A stretch of 64,000 nucleotides of DNA, taken from contig UQDR01000004.1 in NCBI GenBank assembly GCA_900539835.1, forward strand, positions 55,654 through 119,653, written 5' to 3'. Shown one piece after another: positions 24,087 to 33,035 of the stretch (the stretch's first letter is position 1; each line of letters opens with the position of its first letter). The translations under genes and the position numbers were made by a program. This stretch comes from an uncultured Ruminococcus sp. (GTDB lineage: Bacteria > Bacillota > Clostridia > Oscillospirales > Ruminococcaceae). The notes under the pieces are model-generated. The model did no database searches, was not told where the DNA came from, and saw only the letters and a program-made list of their open reading frames with translations.

Positions 24087-24830
24087 TCAAGATTTTAAGT
24101 CGGTCATTAATGACATATCTGATTCGTTTACTGAACTGCTGAAAGCTTCAAGGTCACTGATTTCTGACATGGGTGAGTATATATAATCTGTAATTCCTTT
24201 TCCTGTATTGGGATGAGTTTTTGAATAGACCAAATCTGTGCTGAACAAGGCAACAAGGACTATACAAGCAATGATTCTTCTTTTAAGCGGTATCTTATTC
24301 AACAGCTCGTCGAAAAACGGAGCCATAATATATATTCCTGCACAGCCCGCAAAGCCAAACACCAGTGCTCCCTCAAGGCATATTCTTCCGTTTATATTAC
24401 AGAAATAGCCTTCATAGTCCCAATATTTCATATGCTTAAACTCTTCGAGATACCAGCTTGTAAAATACTCGATAACTGAACATACCACAACCACGCTGAA
24501 GAACGTTAAGATATGGTTATCCATGATTTTTTTTAAGAGAATTATTCCAACTGTTCCGCCCACTCCGTAAATAGGAAGCCACGGTCCGAACATAGTGCCC
24601 CTATTTACAAAGACGCCGTCCTCCACGATATGAATGCCTACTTCCCACAGCCATCCGATCAATGAGAAAATAAAAAACAACAGGATATATGTAACAAGTG
24701 TGTAATGTCTATGGTAATCTCTATGAATTATTTTTTTCTGATTAACATGGCTGATATGTGATTTTTGAGACTGAAGCCCCGGATATTGGTCAAGGGCTCG
24801 AAGATCTTCAAGCGTCATTGTTAACTCCAT
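24087..24830 (-). CDS. CmpB-type putative ABC transporter membrane protein
   Basis: The 247-residue protein has about five membrane helices after a 45-residue hydrophilic N-terminus. The conserved family pattern is visible as FSLIGWLWEVGIH, NRGTMFGPWLPIYG and the later SWYLEEFKHMKYWDYE segment, matching the family called putative ABC-transporter type IV (CmpB). No ATPase subunit is next to it, and the transport role of this family is not proven. GGAGG lies 11 bases before the ATG at 24830. It runs divergently from the metallophosphoesterase gene. Confidence 0.8.
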   Translation of the reverse strand: MELTMTLEDLRALDQYPGLQSQKSHISHVNQKKIIHRDYHRHYTLVTYILLFFIFSLIGWLWEVGIHIVEDGVFVNRGTMFGPWLPIYGVGGTVGIILLKKIMDNHILTFFSVVVVCSVIEYFTSWYLEEFKHMKYWDYEGYFCNINGRICLEGALVFGFAGCAGIYIMAPFFDELLNKIPLKRRIIACIVLVALFSTDLVYSKTHPNTGKGITDYIYSPMSEISDLEAFSSSVNESDMSLMTDLKS

Positions 24831-24856
24831 TTTACTTTATTCCTCCATAATTTATA

Positions 24857-24885
24857 TTGCAATTTTCTCCGGTATGAGGTATAAT
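24857..24885 (+). promoter_or_regulatory. Promoter of the metallophosphoesterase gene
   Basis: TTGCAA (24857-24862), a 17-base spacer and TATAAT (24880-24885) precede the GGAGG and ATG at 24913. Confidence 0.8.
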
Positions 24886-24912
24886 AAATACAACAAATAT
24901 CGGAGGTTAATA

Positions 24913-26100
24913 ATGATATTCCTTTACTTACTGCCTTTTTATCTCGCCATAGGCGGCTATTTATTATTCAGAGTTTTTCACTGGACTTTTTCTTTTGCAA
25001 AGCCGCTCAACGCCAAAAGATTTAAAATTCCTTTCGGAATTGTTTATTCCATATGTCTTGTATCGCCTTTATTTGCAACGCTATTGCCTAAATGCTTATT
25101 CACGATATGGATAAGACGTCTTTCGACCTATTGGCTGGGTGTAATGCTTTATATGCTTATGGCAGTGGCTCTTATAGATATTATAAGATTTTTATTAAAG
25201 CACACACGGCTTAAAAAAAGCTTTTTATTTACTTCCAAAACTCTTGTTACCATGGGAATTGTCACTGCGGTTTTCCTATCCTGCATATGCACCTATGGTC
25301 TTTACAACGCAAGGAACATAAAGCTCAAAACATATGATATAGATGTGGACAAGTCCTGCGGAGACACAAAGGATTTAAAAATCGCACTTATTGCTGACTT
25401 ACACATGGGTTATTCTATCGGTGCGAGAGAAATCACAAACATGGTAACGAAAGTCAATGAAATCAATCCTGACATTGTATTAATTGCAGGAGATATTTTT
25501 GACAATAGCTTTGACGGGTTAGATGATCCTGAAGAAATCTGCCGTCAGCTTCAATCGATCAAGAGCAAATACGGGGTTTATGCCACCTATGGAAATCATG
25601 ACATTGAAGAAAAGCTCATCGTAGGCTTCACTCTCGGCAAAACATCCGAAAAAACCGGCAGCGATGAAATGGACAACTTTATTTATGAATCCGGTATAAC
25701 TCTTCTTCGGGATGAAACCATGCTTATCAATGATGAGTTCTACATTGTAGGCCGAAGGGATTATGAAAAGCCTTCCACAGACGATGGTTCACGACTGTCA
25801 GCACAGGAGCTTACAAAAAACTTAGACAAATCTAAGCCAATTATTTTTGTAGATCACGAGCCTTTAGAGCTGCAGGAGATTGCTGATGCGGGCGCTGACA
25901 TTGACTTATCGGGGCACACACATGACGGACAGCTTTTCCCGGCAAATATTGCGGTAAAATTCTCATGGGAAAACCCCTGCGGAATGATAAAGATAGATAA
26001 TATGTATTCTATTGTAACATCCGGCGTAGGTGTTTTCGGGCCGTATATGAGGGTTGGCACAGACAGTGAAATTTGTGAAATCAACGTTCACTTCAAGTAA
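24913..26100 (+). CDS. Membrane-anchored metallophosphoesterase (YkuE/YaeI type)
   Basis: The first 130 residues hold about four membrane helices, and a calcineurin-like phosphoesterase domain follows. All metal motifs are present in order: DLHMGY (D and H), GDIFDN, GNHD, a DHEP histidine and SGHTHDG. Relatives act on phospholipid or UDP-sugar headgroups outside the membrane, but the substrate here is unknown. The frame extends upstream to 24874. The start at 24913 is chosen because GGAGG lies six bases before it and because the promoter -10 lies inside the extension. The length is 395 residues. Confidence 0.88.
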   Translation: MIFLYLLPFYLAIGGYLLFRVFHWTFSFAKPLNAKRFKIPFGIVYSICLVSPLFATLLPKCLFTIWIRRLSTYWLGVMLYMLMAVALIDIIRFLLKHTRLKKSFLFTSKTLVTMGIVTAVFLSCICTYGLYNARNIKLKTYDIDVDKSCGDTKDLKIALIADLHMGYSIGAREITNMVTKVNEINPDIVLIAGDIFDNSFDGLDDPEEICRQLQSIKSKYGVYATYGNHDIEEKLIVGFTLGKTSEKTGSDEMDNFIYESGITLLRDETMLINDEFYIVGRRDYEKPSTDDGSRLSAQELTKNLDKSKPIIFVDHEPLELQEIADAGADIDLSGHTHDGQLFPANIAVKFSWENPCGMIKIDNMYSIVTSGVGVFGPYMRVGTDSEICEINVHFK

Positions 26101-26104
26101 TGAT

Positions 26105-26133
26105 AAACAGAGTGTTAATCACTCTGTTTTTTT
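26105..26133. terminator. Terminator between converging genes
   Basis: ACAGAGTG pairs with CACTCTGT around TTAAT and is followed by seven T. A partial A run on the other side allows use from both directions. Confidence 0.85.
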
Positions 26134-26134
26134 A

Positions 26135-27382
26135 TTAGGCATTTGTTTGCCCATAGAATTCATTATTGTTATTCATTTGTTCTTCTAACAGATCAAGGTC
26201 GAGATATTTATCATTAAGCTCTTCGCTGAATCGGTAATTATTCTTTTTTGCTTCTTTCCTAAGGGCTATAAAAAGCTCAGTTTTAGTTGCAGTTTTATAG
26301 GGGTTCAGGAAAAGCATCATAAACACTGCACAGCAGATTTCAGCAATTAATGTACTTTTTAGAGGAGTTCCGGTAATAAGCGCTGAAGCGACTGCTATAA
26401 TCAAGGTTATTGCAATTATCCAAGGATAGAAAGACAAGTCTATTACAAAGCTTCGCCATTTATTGCCCTTCATCATTTGTTTTGAAAGCTTAAATGCTTT
26501 TTTTCTTTCTATCTCAGGATTTTCCGCCAAAATATAAGGTATCATTTCATACTCATAGGTTTTTATGATACCGCCGATAATAGTCAAAGACCACAAAAAA
26601 GTATATAGATCCATGATAAGCATTGTCAGGATAGGTCGGAAATGACGTTCTCTGAACAAAAATCCCATTCTTCCTATACGAGTGCCATGATAGGTACGAT
26701 TTTCGAGGAAAAACCGTTTTTCTCCCACAATAAGAGGACCAGCCACAAAAATTGCAATAAGAAAGCTAAGCACTGACGTTGCCAAAGAAATCAATGTACG
26801 CAGAATTTCATTGCTGCTGAAAAGGCGGATAATAGAATTGATCACACCGATCTTTGGTGAATCATCCTTTGTTGCCATATCAAAAAAATATGCAAACTGT
26901 TCCTCATTAAGATCAACTTCACTGTCTATTTCAATTTCATCAGAACCCAATATTTCCAAGGTTCTTGTTACCGTTCGCCAGTTTGAAGTTTCGCCGGTTG
27001 TTCCGAAAAAGGTAACCTCTTTGAAATTCAGCGCTGAAGCTCCCTTTTCCTTATAAATTTCAACCCACGCTTTTAAATCATCCTTAGCGGATATATCATA
27101 TTTTTCAGATATTTTGTCAACCGCTTTGCTGATTTGTTCTTCTCCGGCTTTAAGGAGGTCTCCGCCGGTCAATTGTTCAATTTCCTTGACGATTTCAATT
27201 TTCTGATCGGTATCATATTTTAAATTAGCGACATTTTTCGCATCATATTTTGAAATAAATTGCACGGTGCTTTCATATTCCCCTGCAATAAACATCATGA
27301 TAAAGCATACTGCTATACATGCAATATAATTCATTTTAATTGAATGCTTTGCAGCATTTTTCAATTCTTTACGATTCCACAT
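26135..27382 (-). CDS. DUF975-family integral membrane protein
   Basis: The 415-residue protein starts with RKELKNAAKHSIKMNY, close to the standard DUF975 opening. It has the family core in the C-terminal half: GEKRFFLENR, a GGIIKTYEYEMIPYILAENP segment (split by its Pro/Gly turn) and a SKQMMKGNKW motif. About six membrane helices are seen. Between helices 1 and 2 there is a charged outside region of about 150 residues (about 35-190), larger than usual for the family. Function is unknown. It has a near-perfect promoter. Confidence 0.82.
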   Translation of the reverse strand: MWNRKELKNAAKHSIKMNYIACIAVCFIMMFIAGEYESTVQFISKYDAKNVANLKYDTDQKIEIVKEIEQLTGGDLLKAGEEQISKAVDKISEKYDISAKDDLKAWVEIYKEKGASALNFKEVTFFGTTGETSNWRTVTRTLEILGSDEIEIDSEVDLNEEQFAYFFDMATKDDSPKIGVINSIIRLFSSNEILRTLISLATSVLSFLIAIFVAGPLIVGEKRFFLENRTYHGTRIGRMGFLFRERHFRPILTMLIMDLYTFLWSLTIIGGIIKTYEYEMIPYILAENPEIERKKAFKLSKQMMKGNKWRSFVIDLSFYPWIIAITLIIAVASALITGTPLKSTLIAEICCAVFMMLFLNPYKTATKTELFIALRKEAKKNNYRFSEELNDKYLDLDLLEEQMNNNNEFYGQTNA

Positions 27383-27436
27383 TTTTATTTTTTAACCCCA
27401 TTTTACACATTCCGACTCAAAATAATTAATACTGAC

Positions 27437-27465
27437 ATTATACCAAATTGCACACATACTGTCAA
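27437..27465 (-). promoter_or_regulatory. Promoter of the DUF975 gene
   Basis: On the minus strand a perfect TTGACA (27460-27465) and a perfect TATAAT (27437-27442) are spaced by 17 bases. Confidence 0.88.
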
Positions 27466-27508
27466 CAGCAAAAGCTTTGCCATTTCTTATAATAATCTTA
27501 ATATAACA

Positions 27509-27542
27509 AAAAATCGACTGTCTTATCAGACAGCCGATTTTA
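27509..27542 (-). terminator. Intrinsic terminator after the 94-residue protein gene
   Basis: AAAATCGGCTGTC pairs with GACAGTCGATTTT (one G-U pair) on the minus strand and is followed by a T run. Confidence 0.87.
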
Positions 27543-27554
27543 GTTCATATTTAA

Positions 27555-27839
27555 TTAGCTAACCTTCAGCCAAGCACAGGCAATATCCAATGCTTCATAG
27601 AGGCTGCATTCCTTAACAACGTTTTTCACAATCTGTTCATTGGGCGGAAGTGTGAAATCTGTAGCCATTTTTAATATTCTAACTTTATTTGCGACGTCCA
27701 AATCGCCTTGTTTCTCTGTTCCGAGAATATCGATCATAACAACATAGTCGTCATACATATTTCCGAAATAGAGCTGTTTTCCTTTTCTAACCAAAGGAAG
27801 TCCTTTATAGCTGAAGAAATTTGATTTGCTTTCTGCCAT
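27555..27839 (-). CDS. Small soluble protein of unknown function
   Basis: The 94-residue protein is soluble, begins MAESKSNFFSYKGLPLVR and ends in a helical segment (SLYEALDIACAWLKV). I recognise no domain. GAGGGGGA stands just before the ATG at 27839, so that start is preferred over the one at 27878. It has a good promoter about 130 bases upstream and a strong terminator, so it is a well-defined single-gene unit. The long untranslated leader has no structure I can name. Confidence 0.75.
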   Translation of the reverse strand: MAESKSNFFSYKGLPLVRKGKQLYFGNMYDDYVVMIDILGTEKQGDLDVANKVRILKMATDFTLPPNEQIVKNVVKECSLYEALDIACAWLKVS

Positions 27840-27976
27840 ATTCCCCCTCTTTTCTCCGCCGATATATAATGTTAACAAAGCTGCGCTCTCGACGGGAAAA
27901 CGACTTTGCTTATAAAACGAACTTTAAAAAAATACCTTAATTTTCAAATCCAATTAAATATTTTTTCTGCAAAATA

Positions 27977-28005
27977 ATTATACCATACTTTTTTATTTTA
28001 GTAAA
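27977..28005 (-). promoter_or_regulatory. Promoter of the 94-residue protein gene
   Basis: On the minus strand TTTACT (28000-28005), a 17-base spacer and TATAAT (27977-27982) are seen. Confidence 0.75.
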
Positions 28006-28079
28006 GCGTTTTATTAAATTGCAGGACACAGACTGATTATAGTACTTTTTCAGTATTATTTTTGTCGAAATGATGTTAG

Positions 28080-29549
28080 TTAATAGCTTTCCTCAACTTC
28101 TTTTCCCTGGGCGAGCAAAGAAACATTTTTCACAAACTTCTCTGTCCATTTAATAGGTATTCTGAATGAGGTTACACCATTAAGTTTAACAACTGCTTTT
28201 CTTTCGGTTGTTGTATCTTTAAAGAACTCAAGCTTATCTCCGCCGCTGCCGGCTTTGATCTCAATCGACAGGAAACAATCCTTGTCATGACCTTCAGAAT
28301 ATATTTCCGAAGTCGGACAGGTTAATATATACTGATAGAAGCTTTTAAACTGATCAATATCCGTTTCCTTATCATTTATTTTAGCTGAAGTTACATTTTC
28401 ATCATCCGATTCTACGCTGTAAACGGTAGTTTTTCCGCTTATATCAACCAGAATTTTATCAACAGTTAAAATATCATTATAGGTCATTACAGATGTAATG
28501 ATATCCTCAGGAACAACAGTTGTCCACGGGAGGGAATCTGCGGCAACTATCCATATACAGTCCACGCCATCAACGCCTTCAAGATAGCAATAATATGCTT
28601 CTATTACGGTAGTTTCTCTGCCCTCGCTGTCAGTTTCAAAAATAGGCTTTCCTATTCTAAGCTTATACTCATTGCCGTTTCCGCTATAGAGCACCGTTGC
28701 TGTCGGTTTATCTATACCATACTTTTTCAGGTCTGATGCTTTAGGAAATATGACCTCTGCGGCTTTGGCTGAAAGCCCCCAAAGTCCGTGGGTAGTATCA
28801 GTTGAGCCTGTACCATTCAAATAAGAATAGATAGGTGATATCATAATCTGAGCAGACATCATTGACGAATCAACATTAGGGTCATCAGTGAAAATCATAT
28901 CACGTTTTAGATCTGAACGCTTTACAGTTAATTTCCCGTAAACTTCCTCTTCTTCAGTGGGTTTTGCCAGCATAGTTTTATCAAGAAAATCCTTTTTATC
29001 TGACAGAAAACGCTTCACATTATTTTCAAGGATTGAATAAACGGTATTACTGTTTTGTTCCTTGACATAACAGTATTTAGTTTCTTCCGGCAGGTTATCT
29101 CCCACAACAAAAGCTTTCTTTGTGCCGTCGGTCAAATTAACGGTAAATGTACCCTTTGGGCTGTCAAAGCCATATTTATTCAGGTCATCTGCACTTTCTT
29201 CCACCAGCTTATTGGCTTCAAGCTGTGCAGCTTTCTCAATCAACGAGGTTTCCTCAGAAATTGATTGATTAAGTCCCTCAAGAAGTTCGATAGTCCATGC
29301 TGTTTTTCCTGAGCTTGGCTTTTCGACTGTAAACTCTCCATATTTATTTGATATATTCACTGATGAAATATTTTCAGCTGAATAATCTGTAAGCATTATT
29401 TTCTCTGCTTGTGATTCTGCTGTTGACGATACTGTTTCAGAGCTGTCGTCCTTATCTTTTTTATCCGTCATATTAAGAACAGCCAATGCTCCGCCAAGAC
29501 AGGCCACAATAACTATACACGCAATAATACCTTTCAGTTTTCCGTTCAT
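28080..29549 (-). CDS. DUF4340-domain exported protein
   Basis: The 489-residue protein has an N-terminal membrane anchor (LKGIIACIVIVACLGGALAVLN) and a Ser/Glu-rich linker. At least two copies of the DUF4340 pattern follow: a FTVEKPSSGKTAWTIE-like beta unit and an NKYGFDSPKGTFTVNLTDG unit, repeated later as LKKYGIDKPTATVLYSGNG. The frame overlaps the upstream gene if read from 29642. GAGGTTG before the ATG at 29549 gives a start 14 bases after the gldG-like stop. DUF4340 proteins commonly accompany GldG-type ABC systems, as here, and probably form an extracytoplasmic accessory. The substrate is unknown. Confidence 0.85.
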   Translation of the reverse strand: MNGKLKGIIACIVIVACLGGALAVLNMTDKKDKDDSSETVSSTAESQAEKIMLTDYSAENISSVNISNKYGEFTVEKPSSGKTAWTIELLEGLNQSISEETSLIEKAAQLEANKLVEESADDLNKYGFDSPKGTFTVNLTDGTKKAFVVGDNLPEETKYCYVKEQNSNTVYSILENNVKRFLSDKKDFLDKTMLAKPTEEEEVYGKLTVKRSDLKRDMIFTDDPNVDSSMMSAQIMISPIYSYLNGTGSTDTTHGLWGLSAKAAEVIFPKASDLKKYGIDKPTATVLYSGNGNEYKLRIGKPIFETDSEGRETTVIEAYYCYLEGVDGVDCIWIVAADSLPWTTVVPEDIITSVMTYNDILTVDKILVDISGKTTVYSVESDDENVTSAKINDKETDIDQFKSFYQYILTCPTSEIYSEGHDKDCFLSIEIKAGSGGDKLEFFKDTTTERKAVVKLNGVTSFRIPIKWTEKFVKNVSLLAQGKEVEESY

Positions 29550-29563
29550 CTGCACAACCTCTA

Positions 29564-31255
29564 TTATCTGTTCTTTCTTCTTAACCAAATAACTATGCCG
29601 GCAACAAGCACTATCACAGGAATCACCAGAATAAATGTCCATTTCAGAACATTTTTCTGACTATCGGTCAAGTCAAATAAATTGCCCTCAATAACCTTTG
29701 GTTCAATAACGATGCCATCGGTTTTATGTGTAATACCATTTAACAGGCTCAGCATATATTCTCTGTTCTGATACTGACTATACTGAAGATATCTGTTTCC
29801 GAGAATCTGCTCAGAACCAAGAACGATCACGTTGCTGTAGAGAGATTCTCCTTCATCTTTAAAGGAAACTCTTGATGAAACAGCAACATAGTTCTGCTGT
29901 CCTTTTGCAAGGGTTTCAGCTTTTTCGTCATACTTTTTCTGTCCGTTTGCAGTTTGAAGTGCACGTACAAATGCGTCGCTTGTTGATTTAACATAAGCCT
30001 CTGCTGCAATTCTTCCTTTTTCCTCAAATAATAGATTTACCGGTCTTGATGCATAAATAAGCAGCTGAGGATCTTTTGTTGTCATATCCTGTGTAAACTT
30101 ATCTGACAGCTCTGAAGAAACTGTTTGGAATGGCTGGCTGTAATAATATGAAGAATAAGTTTCACATATTACACCGTCGCCGACTTCAATTCCATAATCG
30201 GCAAGAAACTCATCTATATTCGGAGTTTCCTCCTGCTGAACGGAAGCCATATAAATAAGCTGCTTATTCATTTGCCCATCATTATCAAGGAAGTCATCCA
30301 GCTTTTTCAGTTCTTCTGAGAGATAATCGGTTTTAGGCGCCGGAATAACGGCGATATCTGTATCCTCCGGGATTTGCTCATTTGCTATATTGATGGAATT
30401 TACGGTATATCCGTTGGCTGTAAGCAGAGTTTGGAAATAAGAAAGATCGGCGATCTCATTTCTTCCGGTAAGCAAGGTTACCACAACAGGGTTCGGATCG
30501 GTTACTGTCATAAAGGCAGAAGTAAACGCCTGATCTGCATTTGAGGCATTTATAATAGAATTTCCGTAATAGTAAGTTAAGCTGCTCAGAGCGTTCAAGG
30601 CGCTTCCGCTTTGTTCTGCCAACTGCTCGGCAGTCATTCCGTATTGAGCCATCATTTCATTGAAATCATCAGAGAAGCTTACCAGATCCATCAAGGTAAG
30701 TTTTCTTGTTCGCTGAACATCCTTAGTCGGATTGGTCTCAACGATAATATCATACTGACTTATTGAATCATTGGAATAGTTTTTCATAACATCAGGATTA
30801 GAGTCGATATCAACATATCTATAAGAGATATGGTTGTTATATTTGCAATAGGTTTTCATTACCTCGTCTGCCTGACGGGTATATGTATTGAGCTTAGCGA
30901 AATCATCTTCCTTTGCAAAAACAGTAATCAGCACATCCATATCAATTTTCTTGACATATTCCTCGGCTTCCTCTGAAATTGAGAACACATTATTTTCTGT
31001 CAAGTCAAGGGTGATAGGATATCTGTCAAACAAAGCTGTTGCAACAACGTTTACAAGGACTATTACTGCCACAAAGGCTACAGTAAATGCTGTTGACATA
31101 ACACCATGCTTTAACTTTTTATGCTCATTTTTTTTCTTTTTATCCTTTGGCAAATCTTTTTTTGATTTTTCTTCGGAAACTGCTTGTTTCAACAAATCCT
31201 CCACAGGGGTGGACAGATTTTCCTGAGAATCATTAATTTTTTCAAGCTTGCTCAT
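29564..31255 (-). CDS. GldG-family ABC transporter accessory protein
   Basis: The 563-residue protein has a basic, Lys-rich cytoplasmic tail (about 1-50), a membrane helix (about 52-73) and a large external domain. A C-terminal membrane helix (about 540-560) leads to WLRRKNR. The outer part contains the family start RYPITLDLTENNVFSIS followed by a fold of the DUF4350/ABC_transp_aux kind. In Bacteroidetes the name refers to gliding. In Firmicutes such genes form GldA-GldF-GldG operons of unknown cargo, so no motility role is implied. It lies between the permease and the DUF4340 gene. Confidence 0.85.
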   Translation of the reverse strand: MSKLEKINDSQENLSTPVEDLLKQAVSEEKSKKDLPKDKKKKNEHKKLKHGVMSTAFTVAFVAVIVLVNVVATALFDRYPITLDLTENNVFSISEEAEEYVKKIDMDVLITVFAKEDDFAKLNTYTRQADEVMKTYCKYNNHISYRYVDIDSNPDVMKNYSNDSISQYDIIVETNPTKDVQRTRKLTLMDLVSFSDDFNEMMAQYGMTAEQLAEQSGSALNALSSLTYYYGNSIINASNADQAFTSAFMTVTDPNPVVVTLLTGRNEIADLSYFQTLLTANGYTVNSINIANEQIPEDTDIAVIPAPKTDYLSEELKKLDDFLDNDGQMNKQLIYMASVQQEETPNIDEFLADYGIEVGDGVICETYSSYYYSQPFQTVSSELSDKFTQDMTTKDPQLLIYASRPVNLLFEEKGRIAAEAYVKSTSDAFVRALQTANGQKKYDEKAETLAKGQQNYVAVSSRVSFKDEGESLYSNVIVLGSEQILGNRYLQYSQYQNREYMLSLLNGITHKTDGIVIEPKVIEGNLFDLTDSQKNVLKWTFILVIPVIVLVAGIVIWLRRKNR

Positions 31256-31271
31256 TATCTATCCCCTCCTA

Positions 31272-31976
31272 TCAAGCCCAGCGGCGTCTTTCCAATACTC
31301 TGACGGACAAAAACAGGAAAACAACTGTTGCGCTTATAAAAAACAGCACATTTGACAAGTCAAAAAGTCCGTATGTAAATCCATAATATCTTTCCAAAAA
31401 GGACAGCTTTGAAAAAATATTTGATATAAATTCAATCGGAATCAGATTTCCTATTGTTGTGAACAAATAGAGCATAGTTAATACAATAAAGCTTACGACT
31501 GCTGAGACTATCTGATTTTCAGTAAATGAAGAACAGAAAATTCCCACGGCAATAAAGGCAGCTCCCAACAAAACAAGTCCCACGATATTGCCTAATATTA
31601 CTGTCCAGTCCGGAGCAGCAAATGCAGAAACAACTACTGCATAGACTAATGTAATTGCAACTCCCAGCACATAAATCAAAAATGCTGCAAGAAACTTTCC
31701 TGCGACAATTCCAAAGAGACTTACGGGTGATGTCAACAGACACTGGTCGGTTTTATTCTTTTTTTCCTCTGAGATCGTTCTCATGGTAAGAATCGGAATG
31801 AGAACAATAAGAATTATCATAAGATTCATAAAAACCGAATCAAGCTGAGTTGAGCCGTTTTCCAAAGAAACAACAGAAAATATTACGGCTGATGAAGCAT
31901 AAAATGCTGCCAGAAAAATATAGCCTATAGGAGATGTGAAATAAGAAAGCACCTCTCGTCTGAAAATTGCGCCCAT
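31272..31976 (-). CDS. ABC-2 type permease (GldF-like)
   Basis: The 234-residue protein has six membrane helices and begins AIFRREVLSYFTSPIGYIF, the typical opening of GldF-like ABC-2 permeases. SEEKKNKTDQCLLTSPVS is the cytoplasmic coupling segment after helix 2. Its start overlaps the ATPase stop by one base (ATGA-type junction), so the two are translated together. With the ATPase and the two external proteins it makes a four-gene export or envelope-remodelling system. Confidence 0.9.
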   Translation of the reverse strand: MGAIFRREVLSYFTSPIGYIFLAAFYASSAVIFSVVSLENGSTQLDSVFMNLMIILIVLIPILTMRTISEEKKNKTDQCLLTSPVSLFGIVAGKFLAAFLIYVLGVAITLVYAVVVSAFAAPDWTVILGNIVGLVLLGAAFIAVGIFCSSFTENQIVSAVVSFIVLTMLYLFTTIGNLIPIEFISNIFSKLSFLERYYGFTYGLFDLSNVLFFISATVVFLFLSVRVLERRRWA

Positions 31977-32944
31977 TAATTTTCACCCTCCTTCTTATTA
32001 TTCACAGTCACGCTTTCACCCATTGTCAGCTTGAGGAATATATCCTCAAGAGAAAGCTCGGATGATTTAAGCTCTAATATGTAAAATCCGTTTTGAGCCA
32101 TTGCTGTAAACAGCTTTCGGCGGACATCAGCGCCTTGTTTTGCCTCAATGCGATATTCCCAGACATTATCTTCACGCATTATATCAGCAGAGCAGGACTC
32201 CACATCATGAATAGCTTTTATACACTCTAAGACCTTATTTTTATCTCCGTCAATTCTTGCAAGAATTCTATGCTCATTATCAAGGGCTTTTGAAAGGTTA
32301 TCCTCGGTATCGTCCGCAACAATTTTTCCGTCGTTTATTACAACGATCTTATCACAGACTGCCTGAACCTCAGACAGAATATGAGATGACAAAATAACCG
32401 TATGATTTTTTCCCAATTTTTTTATCAAAGATCTTATTTCAATGATTTGATTAGGGTCAAGTCCAACAGTTGGCTCGTCCAAAATAAGCACATTGGGATT
32501 TCCCACAAGCGCTTGTGCAAGCCCGACTCTTTGCTTATATCCTTTTGAAAGATTTTTTATAATTCTGTTATAGACATGGTCTATCTTAACAAGATTACAT
32601 ACATCCTTCAGATGTGAATTTTTAGGCAGCTTACACTTTTTCAAGTCATAAACGAAATTCAGATATTCCTTAACAGTCATATCTAAATAAAGCGGCGGCT
32701 GTTCAGGAAGATATCCTATTTTTGATTTAGCTTTAATAGGATTTTCAAGAATATCGATCCCGTCGATTAAAGCTTTTCCCTCTGTACAGGAGATATATCC
32801 TGTGAGAATATTCATAGTTGTCGACTTACCTGCACCATTAGGTCCTAAGAAGCCGAGGATTTCGCCGTCCTCAGCTTTAAAGGAGATATTGTCAACAGCC
32901 TTTTTATCCCCGAAATGCTTTGATAGATTTTGAACCTCTATCAT
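31976..32944 (-). CDS. ABC transporter ATP-binding protein (GldA-like)
   Basis: The 322-residue ATPase has Walker A GPNGAGKST (34-42), the Q-loop LPEQPPLY, the signature LSKGYKQRVGLAQAL, Walker B VLILDEPTVGLDP and the switch histidine in SSHILSE. The C-terminal 90 residues form the extra domain common to this subfamily. AAGGAGG eight bases before the ATG at 32944 decides the start over 32962. It heads the operon ATPase-permease-GldG-DUF4340, downstream of gltX with a 91-base gap. Confidence 0.93.
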   Translation of the reverse strand: MIEVQNLSKHFGDKKAVDNISFKAEDGEILGFLGPNGAGKSTTMNILTGYISCTEGKALIDGIDILENPIKAKSKIGYLPEQPPLYLDMTVKEYLNFVYDLKKCKLPKNSHLKDVCNLVKIDHVYNRIIKNLSKGYKQRVGLAQALVGNPNVLILDEPTVGLDPNQIIEIRSLIKKLGKNHTVILSSHILSEVQAVCDKIVVINDGKIVADDTEDNLSKALDNEHRILARIDGDKNKVLECIKAIHDVESCSADIMREDNVWEYRIEAKQGADVRRKLFTAMAQNGFYILELKSSELSLEDIFLKLTMGESVTVNNKKEGEN

Positions 32945-33035
32945 TAACTTTTCCTCCTTCATGGTGAAACTTGTTCACAGCAAACTTAATTCTCAAATAA
33001 TTTTAACACTTTAATGTGAAAGAAAAGTGATAATA

